Origin: Chloroflexota bacterium
GTDB lineage: Bacteria > Chloroflexota > Anaerolineae > Anaerolineales > Villigracilaceae
Direction of reading: 5' to 3'
Assembly (NCBI GenBank): GCA_013388685.1
Contig: JACAET010000045.1
Location: forward strand, 53,634-117,633
DNA length: 64,000 nucleotides
Every line of letters begins with the position of its first letter. Position 1 is the first letter of the stretch. Under the pieces are notes generated by a model. The model was not told the origin of the DNA and did no database searches. It saw only the letters and a program-made list of their open reading frames with translations. A program made the translations under genes and the position numbers. Below are positions 31,631 to 40,727 of the stretch, one piece after another.

Positions 31631-32923
31631 TTAGGTGTTCGGCTCCGTCTGAGGCGGCAATGTTCCGGCGGGGTACACGCGGATTTCGGTCATCTGCTTG
31701 CCAACGCCAAAGCCGCCAATGGAATGGGACATGCTGAAGTTGCGGTTGTAAAGCAGGTAGACATCCGGTTCGCTGCCGCCGGAATGAGGCGGGGCGTTGA
31801 AGATGGCATCGAAACTTTCGCCCGGGCTGATGGTGATGGTGTTGGTGAGGTAACTCAGGTCCACGCCGGCGTTGTTCAGGTAGGTGGCGTCTTTGCCGAC
31901 GACGCGCAAGGGGATGCCTTCGAGGGTCATGGATGCCTGCATGAAGCCGAGGTTGGCAAACCGCAGGAGAACTCGCTCGCCTTCGTTGCATTGAACGAGG
32001 GAACTGATCGGCTGGTATTGGAGGTAGGGGAATCCATCGGGGGCAATCAAGTCTCCGTTGGCATCGAAGCCCTGCCCGTTGGGGGCGAGGGTGTCGGGGT
32101 AAACGCGCCCGTTGATCATGGAGAAGTCGGGTTTGTAGTCACTCCATTCGGGGAGCTGGATGTGGGAATCTGCCCAGTGTGAATCCACCCACATTTCGCT
32201 CAACAGCATGCCGAACTCGCGGTCGTATCCGGTGGAGCCGTCGCCGTCGTTGAAGACGTATTTGCCGCTGGGGTAGAGGGAGGTGTTGCCGTTCTGGGCG
32301 GGACGGATGAAGACCAGGCCGGTCATGCCCATGTGGACGTGTTCGGTATCTTCGACGTGGCAGTGGAACATATAGGTGCCGGGGTCGTGGGGGCGGTAAA
32401 CGTAGGTGAAGGAGCGGTTGATCGGCACCGAGACGGAGGAGGAGGGTTCGCCGTCGAAGAAGGGGATGGCATTTTTGAAGCCGTGAAAGTGCAGGGTGTG
32501 GGCATCCACCAGGTCGGGGCGCATTTGCAGACCCAGATTGCGGATTTCGACGCGGAATTGCTGATCCTGGTCGAGCCAGAACATGGGGGCGGAGTGCTGG
32601 GCTTTCATTTTTTGGTTGAGGATTTGCTCTTCGGTTTGCCCGGTGACATCGCGAAAGCCGAACACGTAGGTGGTGAACAGGCTGGGGTCGGGGGAAAGGT
32701 CATCGGGGTGATAGGGTGAGGGCGTGGGGAGAGGCGGGAGGTAGATCCAGCCGTCGGTGGCGGCAAAGACCTTGTCCGGCGCTTCCATTTGAGCAAACGC
32801 CACCAGTTCGGGTGAAAGGTATTTTCGAAAAAGCCCCAAGCCGCCGGCGGCAAGCAGTCCGCTGCCCGCCAGTTTGAGAAAATCGCGGCGGCTGAGGCGA
32901 GGGTTGAAGGTGTTTGATTTCAT
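31631..32923 (-). CDS. Tat-exported multicopper oxidase subunit with type 1 Cu and half of the trinuclear site
   Basis: 430 residues; ATG 32923 preceded by AGGAG, giving a twin-arginine signal ('SRRDFLKLAGSGLLAAGG', residues 11-28). Domain 1 (about 55-210) holds 'DAHTLHFHGF' (H142, H145, H147; site C-like H-x2-H-x-H-G) and 'HCHVEDTEHVHMGM' (H187, C188, H189, H195, M198/M200; site D with the type 1 ligands, two residues longer than the common HCHxxxHxxxxM). Domain 2 (about 225-430) has the fold but no His ligands ('SMTLEGIPLRVVG', 'YNRNFSMSHSIGG'). Tat export fits copper loading in the cytoplasm. It needs a second protein to complete the trinuclear cluster; the next gene supplies it. Confidence 0.9.
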   Translation of the reverse strand: MKSNTFNPRLSRRDFLKLAGSGLLAAGGLGLFRKYLSPELVAFAQMEAPDKVFAATDGWIYLPPLPTPSPYHPDDLSPDPSLFTTYVFGFRDVTGQTEEQILNQKMKAQHSAPMFWLDQDQQFRVEIRNLGLQMRPDLVDAHTLHFHGFKNAIPFFDGEPSSSVSVPINRSFTYVYRPHDPGTYMFHCHVEDTEHVHMGMTGLVFIRPAQNGNTSLYPSGKYVFNDGDGSTGYDREFGMLLSEMWVDSHWADSHIQLPEWSDYKPDFSMINGRVYPDTLAPNGQGFDANGDLIAPDGFPYLQYQPISSLVQCNEGERVLLRFANLGFMQASMTLEGIPLRVVGKDATYLNNAGVDLSYLTNTITISPGESFDAIFNAPPHSGGSEPDVYLLYNRNFSMSHSIGGFGVGKQMTEIRVYPAGTLPPQTEPNT

Positions 32924-32942
32924 AGGTTGCTCCTGTTGGTCG

Positions 32943-32975
32943 TCCTGGAGGAGGCGTGGTGCGCCTCCTCCAGGA
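32943..32975. other. intercistronic hairpin before the oxidase gene
   Basis: Perfect 14-bp stem (TCCTGGAGGAGGCG at 32943-32956, CGCCTCCTCCAGGA at 32962-32975), 5-base loop, between the giant surface gene and the Tat-exported oxidase gene. There is no T-run on the transcribed strand. It probably modulates stability or expression ratio rather than ending transcription. Confidence 0.65.
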
Positions 32976-32987
32976 TGCACGGAAGGG

Positions 32988-35900
32988 TTAGGGCAGTGTG
33001 CCGCCGCCGAAGTCGTCGAAGCGGGCGTCGTTGGGTACGGCAAAGCCGGTGCTGCGGAGGAACCAGACGCCGATTTGGCCGGTATCTGCCGCGAGCGAGG
33101 CGGGCCAGCCATCGACCGAGCCGCTGGGCAGGGTGACGTTGACCATGCCGATGGGGACGCCGTTCTTGTACACGATGACGGTGCCGTCGGAGTAGGTGCG
33201 GGCGCCCAGTACGTCGCCGTTCACAAAGTTGACGCCGTTGAAGGTGGCGCGCAGTCTCCAGCCGGGGCTGGCGTAGGCAGCGGGGGTTAGCGTCCAGACC
33301 TGCACCCGGCTGTTGAGGGGGTTCGGGTTGGGGTCGTAGAGGATTTCGATGGCGCTGGCAGTACCGCCGGGGTTGGTGCAGTTCGTCGGGAAGTTGCGCA
33401 CTTTGAGCAGGATGTCGTGTTCGGAGGCAGACGGGACGACTTTGGAGAATGTCAGGTAAGCCTCCTGGTTGGCGCCGAAGGTGGCGGCGTTCCAGTATAC
33501 GAAGCCGTTTGTGCGTACCTGTACGTTGTTGCCGTCAATGCGGTAGACGTTCGTGCCGGTGCAGCCCGTCCAGTTGGCGCCCAGGGCACCGTTGGCGCGG
33601 TTGAAGTCATCCAGGAGGCTGAGCGTCGGGAAGGGACCGGGGATGATGTCGGTGTCGGTGGCGGAGTCGTTTGCCGGGTTCGGGTCAACGACGTTGGCAG
33701 GTACGGCCACCGAGGCGGTGTTGAAGATGCTGCCTGTGACGCTGGGTGAGACGGTCGCCGTTGCAGTGAGGGTGGCTTTGCCGCCGTTCAGCAGGTTGAG
33801 CGAGGCGCTGAGTGTGCTGCCGCTGTTGATGACGGCGCCGCAGGAGGAGCCGCTGGTGGCGGAGCATGTCCAACTGGCGCTGGTGAAATCAGCGGAGAAG
33901 GTATCGGTCACGGTGGCGCCTGTCACTGCATGAGGACCGTTGTTGGTGACCACGATGGTGTAAACGACTGTGCTGCCGGGCATCGCCGCATAGAAGTTGT
34001 CGGTCTTGGTGACGGAGAGGTCTGAAACGGTCAGGATGGTGTCGGTGTCGGTGGCGGTGTTGTTGGCAAGGTCGGTTTCCGTCACACCAGCCGGCTCGAT
34101 GACGTAGGCGGTGTTGGTGAGTTGCCCGGAGGCGCTGGAGGCGACTGTGCCGCTGGTGGTGGTGAAAGTGACTGTGCTTCCGACAGGCATGTTGACCGTG
34201 CGGTTGATGTGTCCGCTGCCGGTGCCTCCGCCGCCGCAGGTTGCGCCGCCGCTGGCGGTACACGTCCAGTTGATGGGACCTCTGAGCGGAGAAGATGTGG
34301 GGAAGGTATCGCGGATGACTGCGCCGTTCACAGCGGAAGGTCCGGCGTTGGTGACGGTGATGGTGTAGCGCACCGGGTCACCAGGCGAGACGGTGGTGAG
34401 GTTGTCTGTCTTGGTGATGGCAAGGTCTGTGAAGACGGGAGTCTCATCGGCGCCGATTTCAAAGCCGCCTTCAGAGGGGCGCAGCCCGCCGTCGAAGTCC
34501 CATGCCGGGGCATTGACGCCGCTCTTGGATGCCGCGCCGGCGTTGATGGCAGGCGAGCCGCTGGCGATGTGGTAATCGCCGAGCAGGTTGGGGGTGGCAT
34601 CTGTGGTGATCATCAGGATGTCCACAAAGCGGGGGTTGCCGCGCCAGGGCAAGGCGCGCACGGTGGTATCGTAGGTGGAGACCACGTTCGGGTCCACGCC
34701 GACGAGGTTGGAGGCATCGGGAATTGTGCCGGTGGTGACTTGCAGGATGGAGTTGGTGGGCGAGAGCAGACCGATGCCGTCGGAGACGCCGAGGTCCCAT
34801 TGGTTGATGGGATACGGGTCGCCCGTCAGACCGATGCCCGCCACGGTGCTGCCGACAAAGGTGCCTGCGCGGTTATCCCAGAAGATGTTGTTGAACAGCA
34901 GGGGGTCACTGAAGAGGGGCGAACCGCTGGGCAGCGTGGCTTGCAGGAGGTTGCTGTTGCGCGAGGTTGACAACCCTGCCGGGGCGGGTTGACCGTTACT
35001 GGTCATGGCGGTGGCGGTGGTGATGTTCTTCATCACGGTGTTGTTGAAGAAGCGCACGTTCGGCGCATCGTTCAAGGAGACACCGCCGCCCTCATGGGTG
35101 GAGATGTTGTTGACGATGATGTTGTTGTACACGTTGTACGGGAAGTTGCCAGCCATAAGGAAGCGCAGACCGCCGCCGTCGTCGTTCGCCAGGTTGTTTT
35201 GAATCAGGTTGGCGTACACGTCCACAGGTCCTGCGCCGGGGGTGAGGAGGTCGGGGTCGGCGGGCAGTTCGCCGGCGATCATGACTCCGCCGCCTTCATC
35301 GTAGGAGCGATTGAAGTAGATGCGGTTGTGGTGGATGCTTCCGTTGGGGCTCAGGCCGTAGTGGCTGATGCCGCCGCCGTATTCCGCCGAGTAGTTGCCG
35401 CAAATGTCGTTGGCAGCCACTTCATAGCCTTCTGCGCCGGAGTAGATGGCAAGCGCGCCCGCCAGATTGGTTCCGCCGTTGGCGAGGATGCGGTTGTGAG
35501 CGATGCGGACGAAATCGTTCTGGCTGTCGTTGTAGGGATCGGGCAGGTGCGGCGTGCCGAGGCGGATGGCGCCGCCGTAGGAGCCGCCGTTGCTCTGCAG
35601 GATGTTATTGGTGATCTGCAGATAGCGGGCATAGCCGTTGACGTAGATGCCGCCGCCCTGGACACCCGATATCTCATGGACGCTTGGGTCGGTGTTGGGC
35701 ACGCGTTGATTGGGGAAGCCCTGCTGGTCGCCGCCCTGGATGATGAAGCCGTCAATGCTGGCGGGATTGGTATTGGTAAATTCGCCGTCCTCTGCGACGA
35801 CATAGATCACAGGTCCCTCAAAGATGGCCTGGTTACCGCTCCAGCTCAAACTGGCGACAAAGACACGCCATGCCTCGGCATAGGGATCGTCGCCTGAGAC

Positions 35901-38900
35901 GCCTCTCCCGTCAATGACCGAGCCGGGCACGGTGGTGTTGTCGGCGTATTTGCCGCCGGGTCCCACCCCTTGCAGGCTGATCTTGGAATACATGATCACG
36001 TTCTCAAGGTACATGCCTGAGGCGGATGGATACACCACAACCAGTTTCGGGCGGGTGCTGGTGGAGGCGCTTGCCGCATCCACCGCCGATTGAATGGTGG
36101 CATACGGTTTACCAGGACCGACTTCATAGACGAGGGGGTTGTAGCCTGTGCCGGTGACGTGATATTTGAGACCGTTGACCGTAGATTTGCCGTTGCTGGC
36201 GGTAATGGTCATTTGATGCGGACCAAACGGCATACTGCTCGGAATAGAAGCAGTGATGCTGGTATCGCTCCACGACAGCAGGTTGAGCGGGATGCCATCG
36301 AAGGTGACGCGCCCCGCTGTTCCTCCAAAGCCCAAGCCGGTGATGGTGAAGGTAGAGCCGCGCGTGCCGTAAGGCTGCGAAACGCGGAAGAGCTGCGGTG
36401 TGGCGTCATCCAACTGACATTGCGGAGGGCTGCTGAAGAGTGAACCGCCCGCCAGAACGCCGGGCACAATCTGGGTCGGCGCAAGGTCGGAAGGAATGAT
36501 CAAGCCGGAGTAAATTTCGAAACTGGCGCCGATGGTGCGATACTGCGGGTTATAGCCCGGCAGGCTTGGGTCGTTGCCCAGCATATAGTACACGTTGGGG
36601 CACACGCCCGAAGGCGATGGGCAGTTGACGGTGTGTGTGGAGGGGAGCAGAATCTCGAACACGCCGTTGGGGTCTGAGATCATGGTGGCGACGAGGCGGT
36701 TGGCAAAGTCATAGATGCCGATGGGCATGAGAGGCGCGCCCGCTTTTTCACCGAACATCAAATCCTGCGGGTTGGTCGAAACGGTCAGATCGTCAATGAT
36801 GTAGCCCTTCCATTTGCCGGGGATGGGAACTTCGGTGAAGAACGTAAAGGCGGGTGCAATAGACTTGCCGTTATTGAGCGTGACCAGTTTGACATTGCAC
36901 AAGGGTTTTTGCGTGCCTTCGAAGACGCTGCCGCCCGCATCGGCAAAGGATGGGTTATCTACTGCGTTCGGTCCATCTGCACCGACGCCTGCCACGTCAA
37001 CGACGTGCATGGGTCCTGCGCAAGCCGGGGGAGGAACGGCAGGAGTGAATTCGTCACCGCCGAAAACGTTGATGTCTTCTTCGCGCACAACCTGATACAT
37101 CGGTCTGCCGAGGCTGTCGTTGGGGACGACGACTTCGACAAGGTAATCGCCAGCGGGAATATCGGCGCCGGCAGGTTCAGATGCGGAGCCGAAGCCGGAG
37201 TAGATGGTATCGAAGCCGTAGTTGCCGTCCAGCGTGGCGAAACCGGTCTGGAACTGGGTGCCCATGAGGGGACCTTCCAGACAGCGTTTGCCGGTGGGGT
37301 CGGGCGGCAGAACCGCCTGATCGGTGGGGTAAACGAGCGGGTTGCCGTTCGCGTCACGGGCGATACAATCGGTGGGTTGTTCCCAGGTTTCAGTGATGGC
37401 GGTGCTGATGACGGGACCGACTTTGTAGTTGCCGCTGCCGTCCAGTTCCCATGTGCCGCTGGGGTCACAGGGTTCGCCGGGGTTGGTGCCGCAGGGGACG
37501 CCGCCGGCGACCGGGTCTTTGGCAATGGAGCCGTCGGGCGCAAGTTCGAAGGTTTCGGTCGGATCGCAGGGAACACCGTCGTTTGTGCCGCAGTAAACAG
37601 GTTTGGAGAGCGTGACGAGCAGACTGGGAATACCGGGCGCCCAGGCTTCCACTGCCTGATAGCGGGCATCAAGTTCGTTGCGGGTGACATCGTAGAAGAC
37701 TGTGCCAACGATGCCGCCGTTCGTGCCGCGCGCGTAGGGGCGCACACCCCAGTCCAGCCGTCCAGATTGACCGAGCATGGGCAGGAAGCCCACATCCACG
37801 CCTGCGCCCAAGACGGTGGTCTCTTCGGGCTGGTTTTCCACCTGGTAGGTGACACCTGTAGTGTAGTAGCGGTCGGAGTAGGCTTCGAGGATCATCCAAG
37901 AGCCCATGGGGTAGGCTTTTTCGAAGACGTAGTAGCCGTTGGCATCGGTGACGGCTGAAATAGACATGCGGTCAATTTCGCTGTTGTCACGGTCTTTCAA
38001 GACCACCAGGTAATCGGCAATACCCGGCTCGCCGGGGTCGCGTTTGCCGTTGCCGTTGACGTCGTTGAAGACGTAGCCTTCCACTTTGGTGAACCAGCCG
38101 GTCAGCATGGGGGTGCCGATGTCGGTCATTTGCCCGTCGGAGACGGTGACCTGTATCCAGTCGAGGATGTAGTGCAGGTTGTTATCCCACCAGGTGAAGA
38201 GATAGTTGCCGTCGGGGACGTTGTTGATGGCAAACGTTCCGTCGGGGTTTGCCCGCCCTACATAAACCGCCTGGTCGCCGTTCTGCAGGTCGGAAAGCGC
38301 CACCCAGCCATCGGTGATCGGGCCGGTGACTTTGGTGCCGGTGAAGCCGGTCCAGATGTCGCCAAAGTACGGCAGAGCGTTTTGCTGCGGCAGATACACC
38401 GAGGCAGCCACGAGCGTGCCGGAGATGCCGCCTGTCGCGCTGGAATTCAAGTTATCCATAGGGCGCACAAAGCCGAACATCGTCCACGGGAACGGTTCTG
38501 CCGCGACGACGAATTCGTTGTCCAAGCCCGTGGCTCCTTCCTGGAGCCAGGTATCCCAACTGGGAGAACCTTCGAGTGTGGTGGTTTCGGTCCAGTCGGT
38601 GCCGGGCGGAGGCGCTACCAGAACATCGTAGCGATTGGGACCGAGGTTGGGAATTGCCATGTCGCCGTTGGCATCGCTGATGGTGCAGCCATATTCGTTG
38701 ATGCCGACCGGGTCGCCATTGGTATCGTAGAGGGTGCAGAGGGGGTTTCCGAAGACATCGGTGGAAACCTGCCCGGCGATGTCGTTGATGATGACGCGGA
38801 AGCCTTCGAGTCCGTGTTCGTCGGTATCGAATTGCCCGTTGACGGAGGCGTTATCTTCGAAGACCTTGATGCGCATGGTGGCAGGAGGCAGAGGGTTCGG

Positions 38901-39416
38901 TTGTAATGCCACCGTAACTTCCCCCGTTCCTTCCAGTGGAACGGTGAAATGGGCGCCGCCCATTTTGTAGCCGTTCGCCATCACACTGACGAGGTATTTG
39001 CCGTCCGGCAGGTCCAGTCCGTTCAGGATATTGCCGTTGAAGTCGTCCTGGTTGCCCTGGGTGTAAATCGGGGCGGCGCCGGGTACTGCACGGATGGAGG
39101 GCCAGTCGCAGGAATCGGGATAGCCGGCGTCTTCGGGAGAACAACCTGCATTCCTGGGCTGGAAGGGGTCGCCGGTGTTATCCACATTGATCAGATATTT
39201 GAATTCGGAAATGGCAGAGGAGTTGCCGGCGTCCGTTACTTTGAGAGTGAAATGGTTGGTGGTGGGAGCCGCCTCAGGTTCCGCAAGAACCGAAACGGCT
39301 TTCGTAAAAGGCGCAAACATCCCCAGCAGCATGATCAGGATCATGAGCAGGGAGGCGTTTCGCCGCCAGGCGCTTCCGCGCGTGCGGATTGTATTTGTTG
39401 GGGTTGATTGGATCAT
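32988..39416 (-). CDS. giant secreted multi-domain surface protein (SdrD-B, IPT, beta-helix, DUF11)
   Basis: 2142 residues, preceded by AAAGGAGGT, an almost ideal ribosome site. Order: signal peptide (to about 45), Cna-B/carboxypeptidase-like beta domains (about 55-440), an SdrD-B domain ('VEGYVFNDVNGNGKRDPGEP', about 445) with calcium-loop-like sequence, further Cna-like units to about 990, an IPT/TIG domain (about 1010-1095), a pectate-lyase-type beta-helix (about 1100-1620) with many 'GGGI' turns, two DUF11 repeats ('DLAITKTDN', about 1660; 'DLSVTKTDN', about 1800), and a C-terminal LamG/DUF1080-like jelly roll (about 1930-2142). No catalytic motif is evident. First gene after the regulators and directly upstream of the split oxidase, so likely its surface scaffold or matrix protein. 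Confidence 0.9.
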   Translation of the reverse strand: MIQSTPTNTIRTRGSAWRRNASLLMILIMLLGMFAPFTKAVSVLAEPEAAPTTNHFTLKVTDAGNSSAISEFKYLINVDNTGDPFQPRNAGCSPEDAGYPDSCDWPSIRAVPGAAPIYTQGNQDDFNGNILNGLDLPDGKYLVSVMANGYKMGGAHFTVPLEGTGEVTVALQPNPLPPATMRIKVFEDNASVNGQFDTDEHGLEGFRVIINDIAGQVSTDVFGNPLCTLYDTNGDPVGINEYGCTISDANGDMAIPNLGPNRYDVLVAPPPGTDWTETTTLEGSPSWDTWLQEGATGLDNEFVVAAEPFPWTMFGFVRPMDNLNSSATGGISGTLVAASVYLPQQNALPYFGDIWTGFTGTKVTGPITDGWVALSDLQNGDQAVYVGRANPDGTFAINNVPDGNYLFTWWDNNLHYILDWIQVTVSDGQMTDIGTPMLTGWFTKVEGYVFNDVNGNGKRDPGEPGIADYLVVLKDRDNSEIDRMSISAVTDANGYYVFEKAYPMGSWMILEAYSDRYYTTGVTYQVENQPEETTVLGAGVDVGFLPMLGQSGRLDWGVRPYARGTNGGIVGTVFYDVTRNELDARYQAVEAWAPGIPSLLVTLSKPVYCGTNDGVPCDPTETFELAPDGSIAKDPVAGGVPCGTNPGEPCDPSGTWELDGSGNYKVGPVISTAITETWEQPTDCIARDANGNPLVYPTDQAVLPPDPTGKRCLEGPLMGTQFQTGFATLDGNYGFDTIYSGFGSASEPAGADIPAGDYLVEVVVPNDSLGRPMYQVVREEDINVFGGDEFTPAVPPPACAGPMHVVDVAGVGADGPNAVDNPSFADAGGSVFEGTQKPLCNVKLVTLNNGKSIAPAFTFFTEVPIPGKWKGYIIDDLTVSTNPQDLMFGEKAGAPLMPIGIYDFANRLVATMISDPNGVFEILLPSTHTVNCPSPSGVCPNVYYMLGNDPSLPGYNPQYRTIGASFEIYSGLIIPSDLAPTQIVPGVLAGGSLFSSPPQCQLDDATPQLFRVSQPYGTRGSTFTITGLGFGGTAGRVTFDGIPLNLLSWSDTSITASIPSSMPFGPHQMTITASNGKSTVNGLKYHVTGTGYNPLVYEVGPGKPYATIQSAVDAASASTSTRPKLVVVYPSASGMYLENVIMYSKISLQGVGPGGKYADNTTVPGSVIDGRGVSGDDPYAEAWRVFVASLSWSGNQAIFEGPVIYVVAEDGEFTNTNPASIDGFIIQGGDQQGFPNQRVPNTDPSVHEISGVQGGGIYVNGYARYLQITNNILQSNGGSYGGAIRLGTPHLPDPYNDSQNDFVRIAHNRILANGGTNLAGALAIYSGAEGYEVAANDICGNYSAEYGGGISHYGLSPNGSIHHNRIYFNRSYDEGGGVMIAGELPADPDLLTPGAGPVDVYANLIQNNLANDDGGGLRFLMAGNFPYNVYNNIIVNNISTHEGGGVSLNDAPNVRFFNNTVMKNITTATAMTSNGQPAPAGLSTSRNSNLLQATLPSGSPLFSDPLLFNNIFWDNRAGTFVGSTVAGIGLTGDPYPINQWDLGVSDGIGLLSPTNSILQVTTGTIPDASNLVGVDPNVVSTYDTTVRALPWRGNPRFVDILMITTDATPNLLGDYHIASGSPAINAGAASKSGVNAPAWDFDGGLRPSEGGFEIGADETPVFTDLAITKTDNLTTVSPGDPVRYTITVTNAGPSAVNGAVIRDTFPTSSPLRGPINWTCTASGGATCGGGGTGSGHINRTVNMPVGSTVTFTTTSGTVASSASGQLTNTAYVIEPAGVTETDLANNTATDTDTILTVSDLSVTKTDNFYAAMPGSTVVYTIVVTNNGPHAVTGATVTDTFSADFTSASWTCSATSGSSCGAVINSGSTLSASLNLLNGGKATLTATATVSPSVTGSIFNTASVAVPANVVDPNPANDSATDTDIIPGPFPTLSLLDDFNRANGALGANWTGCTGTNVYRIDGNNVQVRTNGFVYWNAATFGANQEAYLTFSKVVPSASEHDILLKVRNFPTNCTNPGGTASAIEILYDPNPNPLNSRVQVWTLTPAAYASPGWRLRATFNGVNFVNGDVLGARTYSDGTVIVYKNGVPIGMVNVTLPSGSVDGWPASLAADTGQIGVWFLRSTGFAVPNDARFDDFGGGTLP

Positions 39417-39464
39417 CCTTAACCTCCTTTGGAATGGATGGACAAGTACAGTGGGAGAAACAAT

Positions 39465-39872
39465 TCAGGAACGAGGGCGGGTTTTCTCATAAACGGCATT
39501 CTCCTTGGTTGAGTTGAAATGGTGATCGAGCGTGACGGTAATGGTCTCGATCAAGTCCCGGGAGGAACTGAGCAATCGGGTATTACAACGAACGACATGC
39601 ATCAAATTCGAATCTTCACTGATGACAATGAGCGGCAGGTCAGGCAGATTCATCAGCAGGCGGGACAGGATGGAATTTTCGGAAAATGGAAACGCCTCTT
39701 CGAGCAAAATCAGGTGAGGGTCGACTGCTTGAATTTCATCCAGCAAGCCTTCGAAATCCGTCGTTTGATTTTCCTGAACATCCAGATTGTCCATCATGTC
39801 AACCAGCAGACTTGCCACAAGTTGTTTGAACAAAGAGTCCTTTCGTCCTATGAGAAAACAACGCTTGTTCAC
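39465..39872 (-). CDS. receiver-like protein with Glu at the phospho-acceptor position
   Basis: 135 residues from a GTG at 39872 with AGGTG seven bases upstream; the in-frame ATG at 39914 lacks a site. The chain follows the receiver fold ('CFLIGRKDSLFKQLVASLL' for strand 1/helix 1, 'AVDPHLILLEEAF' for strand 3, 'LPLIVISEDSNL' for strand 4). Where the phospho-acceptor Asp stands ('ILLD'), it has Glu-Glu, and neither the paired N-terminal acidic residues nor the C-terminal Lys is clear. No output domain. It is probably a phosphorylation-independent (pseudo-receiver) partner. It lies between the NarL-type regulator gene and the giant surface gene (48 bases upstream of the latter's start), which suggests control of that cluster. 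Confidence 0.65.
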   Translation of the reverse strand: MNKRCFLIGRKDSLFKQLVASLLVDMMDNLDVQENQTTDFEGLLDEIQAVDPHLILLEEAFPFSENSILSRLLMNLPDLPLIVISEDSNLMHVVRCNTRLLSSSRDLIETITVTLDHHFNSTKENAVYEKTRPRS

Positions 39873-39959
39873 TGTAATGCACCTAAGAGGGGATAATCTC
39901 CCATCAGGATACATCCTTATGACGGGGAAGTCGATTACCGGTTATCGAATCGGAGAATC

Positions 39960-39991
39960 AAAAAAGGATCATTTTTCAATGACCCTTTTTT
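39960..39991. terminator. bidirectional rho-independent terminator after the response regulator
   Basis: Stem AAAAAAGGATCATT / AATGACCCTTTTTT with one mismatch and a 4-base loop; runs of six A and six T flank it on both strands. It lies about 50 bases past the response regulator stop (40041), separating it from the receiver-like gene. Confidence 0.65.
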
Positions 39992-39996
39992 GCCGG

Positions 39997-40020
39997 CGGG
40001 TTAACCACAGGGTTAACCCG
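39997..40020. promoter_or_regulatory. GGGTTAACC inverted repeat, possible regulator site
   Basis: CGGGTTAACC and GGTTAACCCG in perfect inverse, separated by ACAG. Each half also contains the self-complementary GGTTAACC. It lies between the response regulator stop and the receiver-like gene, upstream of the surface/oxidase cluster. It could be an operator for the neighbouring NarL-type regulator or simply a second hairpin. Confidence 0.35.
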
Positions 40021-40040
40021 TTTGGTCGCTTCCAGCCTGA

Positions 40041-40727
40041 CTATTTGGGGACAACCGCCGAATTATTCTTTTTCAACCCCAATTGTTTTGCCACAGCGCC
40101 CGCCTGGCGGCGGTTTTCCACGCCCAGTTTTTCGAGAATACTGTGGATGTGATGCTTGACGGTGTTTTCCGAGAGATACAACTGCCGGGCAATTTGGGTG
40201 TTAGATGCCCCATCCTGCAAGGCGTAGAGAATATCCAGTTCGCGCGGGCTGAGCTTTGCCAGCAACTCCTGAGAGGGATGAACGGGAATTGCGCGCGAAT
40301 ATTCGACAACCCTGCTCATCATTTTGCGCGACATGGCGATCTCGTCCTTGGCAAGCGCGCGCAAACTGGACAACAGGGACGAGCTGGAGATGTTCTTGAG
40401 CATGTATCCCTTTGCCCCCAGCCGAACGGCTTTGAGCAGGTTTTCATCGGTTTCGAAAACTGTGAGGAAGACAATCTTGCATTCGGGGATTTCATCCAGA
40501 ATGATCCGGGTGGCATCCAAGCCTGTCCCATCCGGAAGCGAAAAATCCATCAGAATGATATCCGGCCGATGCTGGAAGGCTTTTTCAATGCCTTCGCTGA
40601 CCGTCCCCGCCTGATCCACCACGTAAAAATCGGGGGTGGACTGGAACAAACTGATCAAGCCGTCGCGGAACAGAACGTGATCGTCAATCACCAGAATGCT
40701 TTGAGGAATGGTTGTGGACTCGCTCAT
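40041..40727 (-). CDS. NarL/FixJ-family response regulator
   Basis: 228 residues. Receiver domain about 10-125 with acidic D15/D16, phospho-acceptor D61 ('IILMDFSLPDG'), T89 and K111 ('GYMLKN'). LuxR-type HTH about 160-220 ('LSPRELDILYALQDGASNTQIARQL', 'LSENTVKHHIHSILEKLGVENRRQA'). All residues needed for phosphotransfer are present, so it is a normal transcription factor. Its ATG overlaps the stop of the kinase gene by four bases (ATGA), so the two form a co-translated pair. Its first downstream neighbours are the receiver-like gene and the multicopper oxidase cluster, the likely targets. Confidence 0.95.
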   Translation of the reverse strand: MSESTTIPQSILVIDDHVLFRDGLISLFQSTPDFYVVDQAGTVSEGIEKAFQHRPDIILMDFSLPDGTGLDATRIILDEIPECKIVFLTVFETDENLLKAVRLGAKGYMLKNISSSSLLSSLRALAKDEIAMSRKMMSRVVEYSRAIPVHPSQELLAKLSPRELDILYALQDGASNTQIARQLYLSENTVKHHIHSILEKLGVENRRQAGAVAKQLGLKKNNSAVVPK

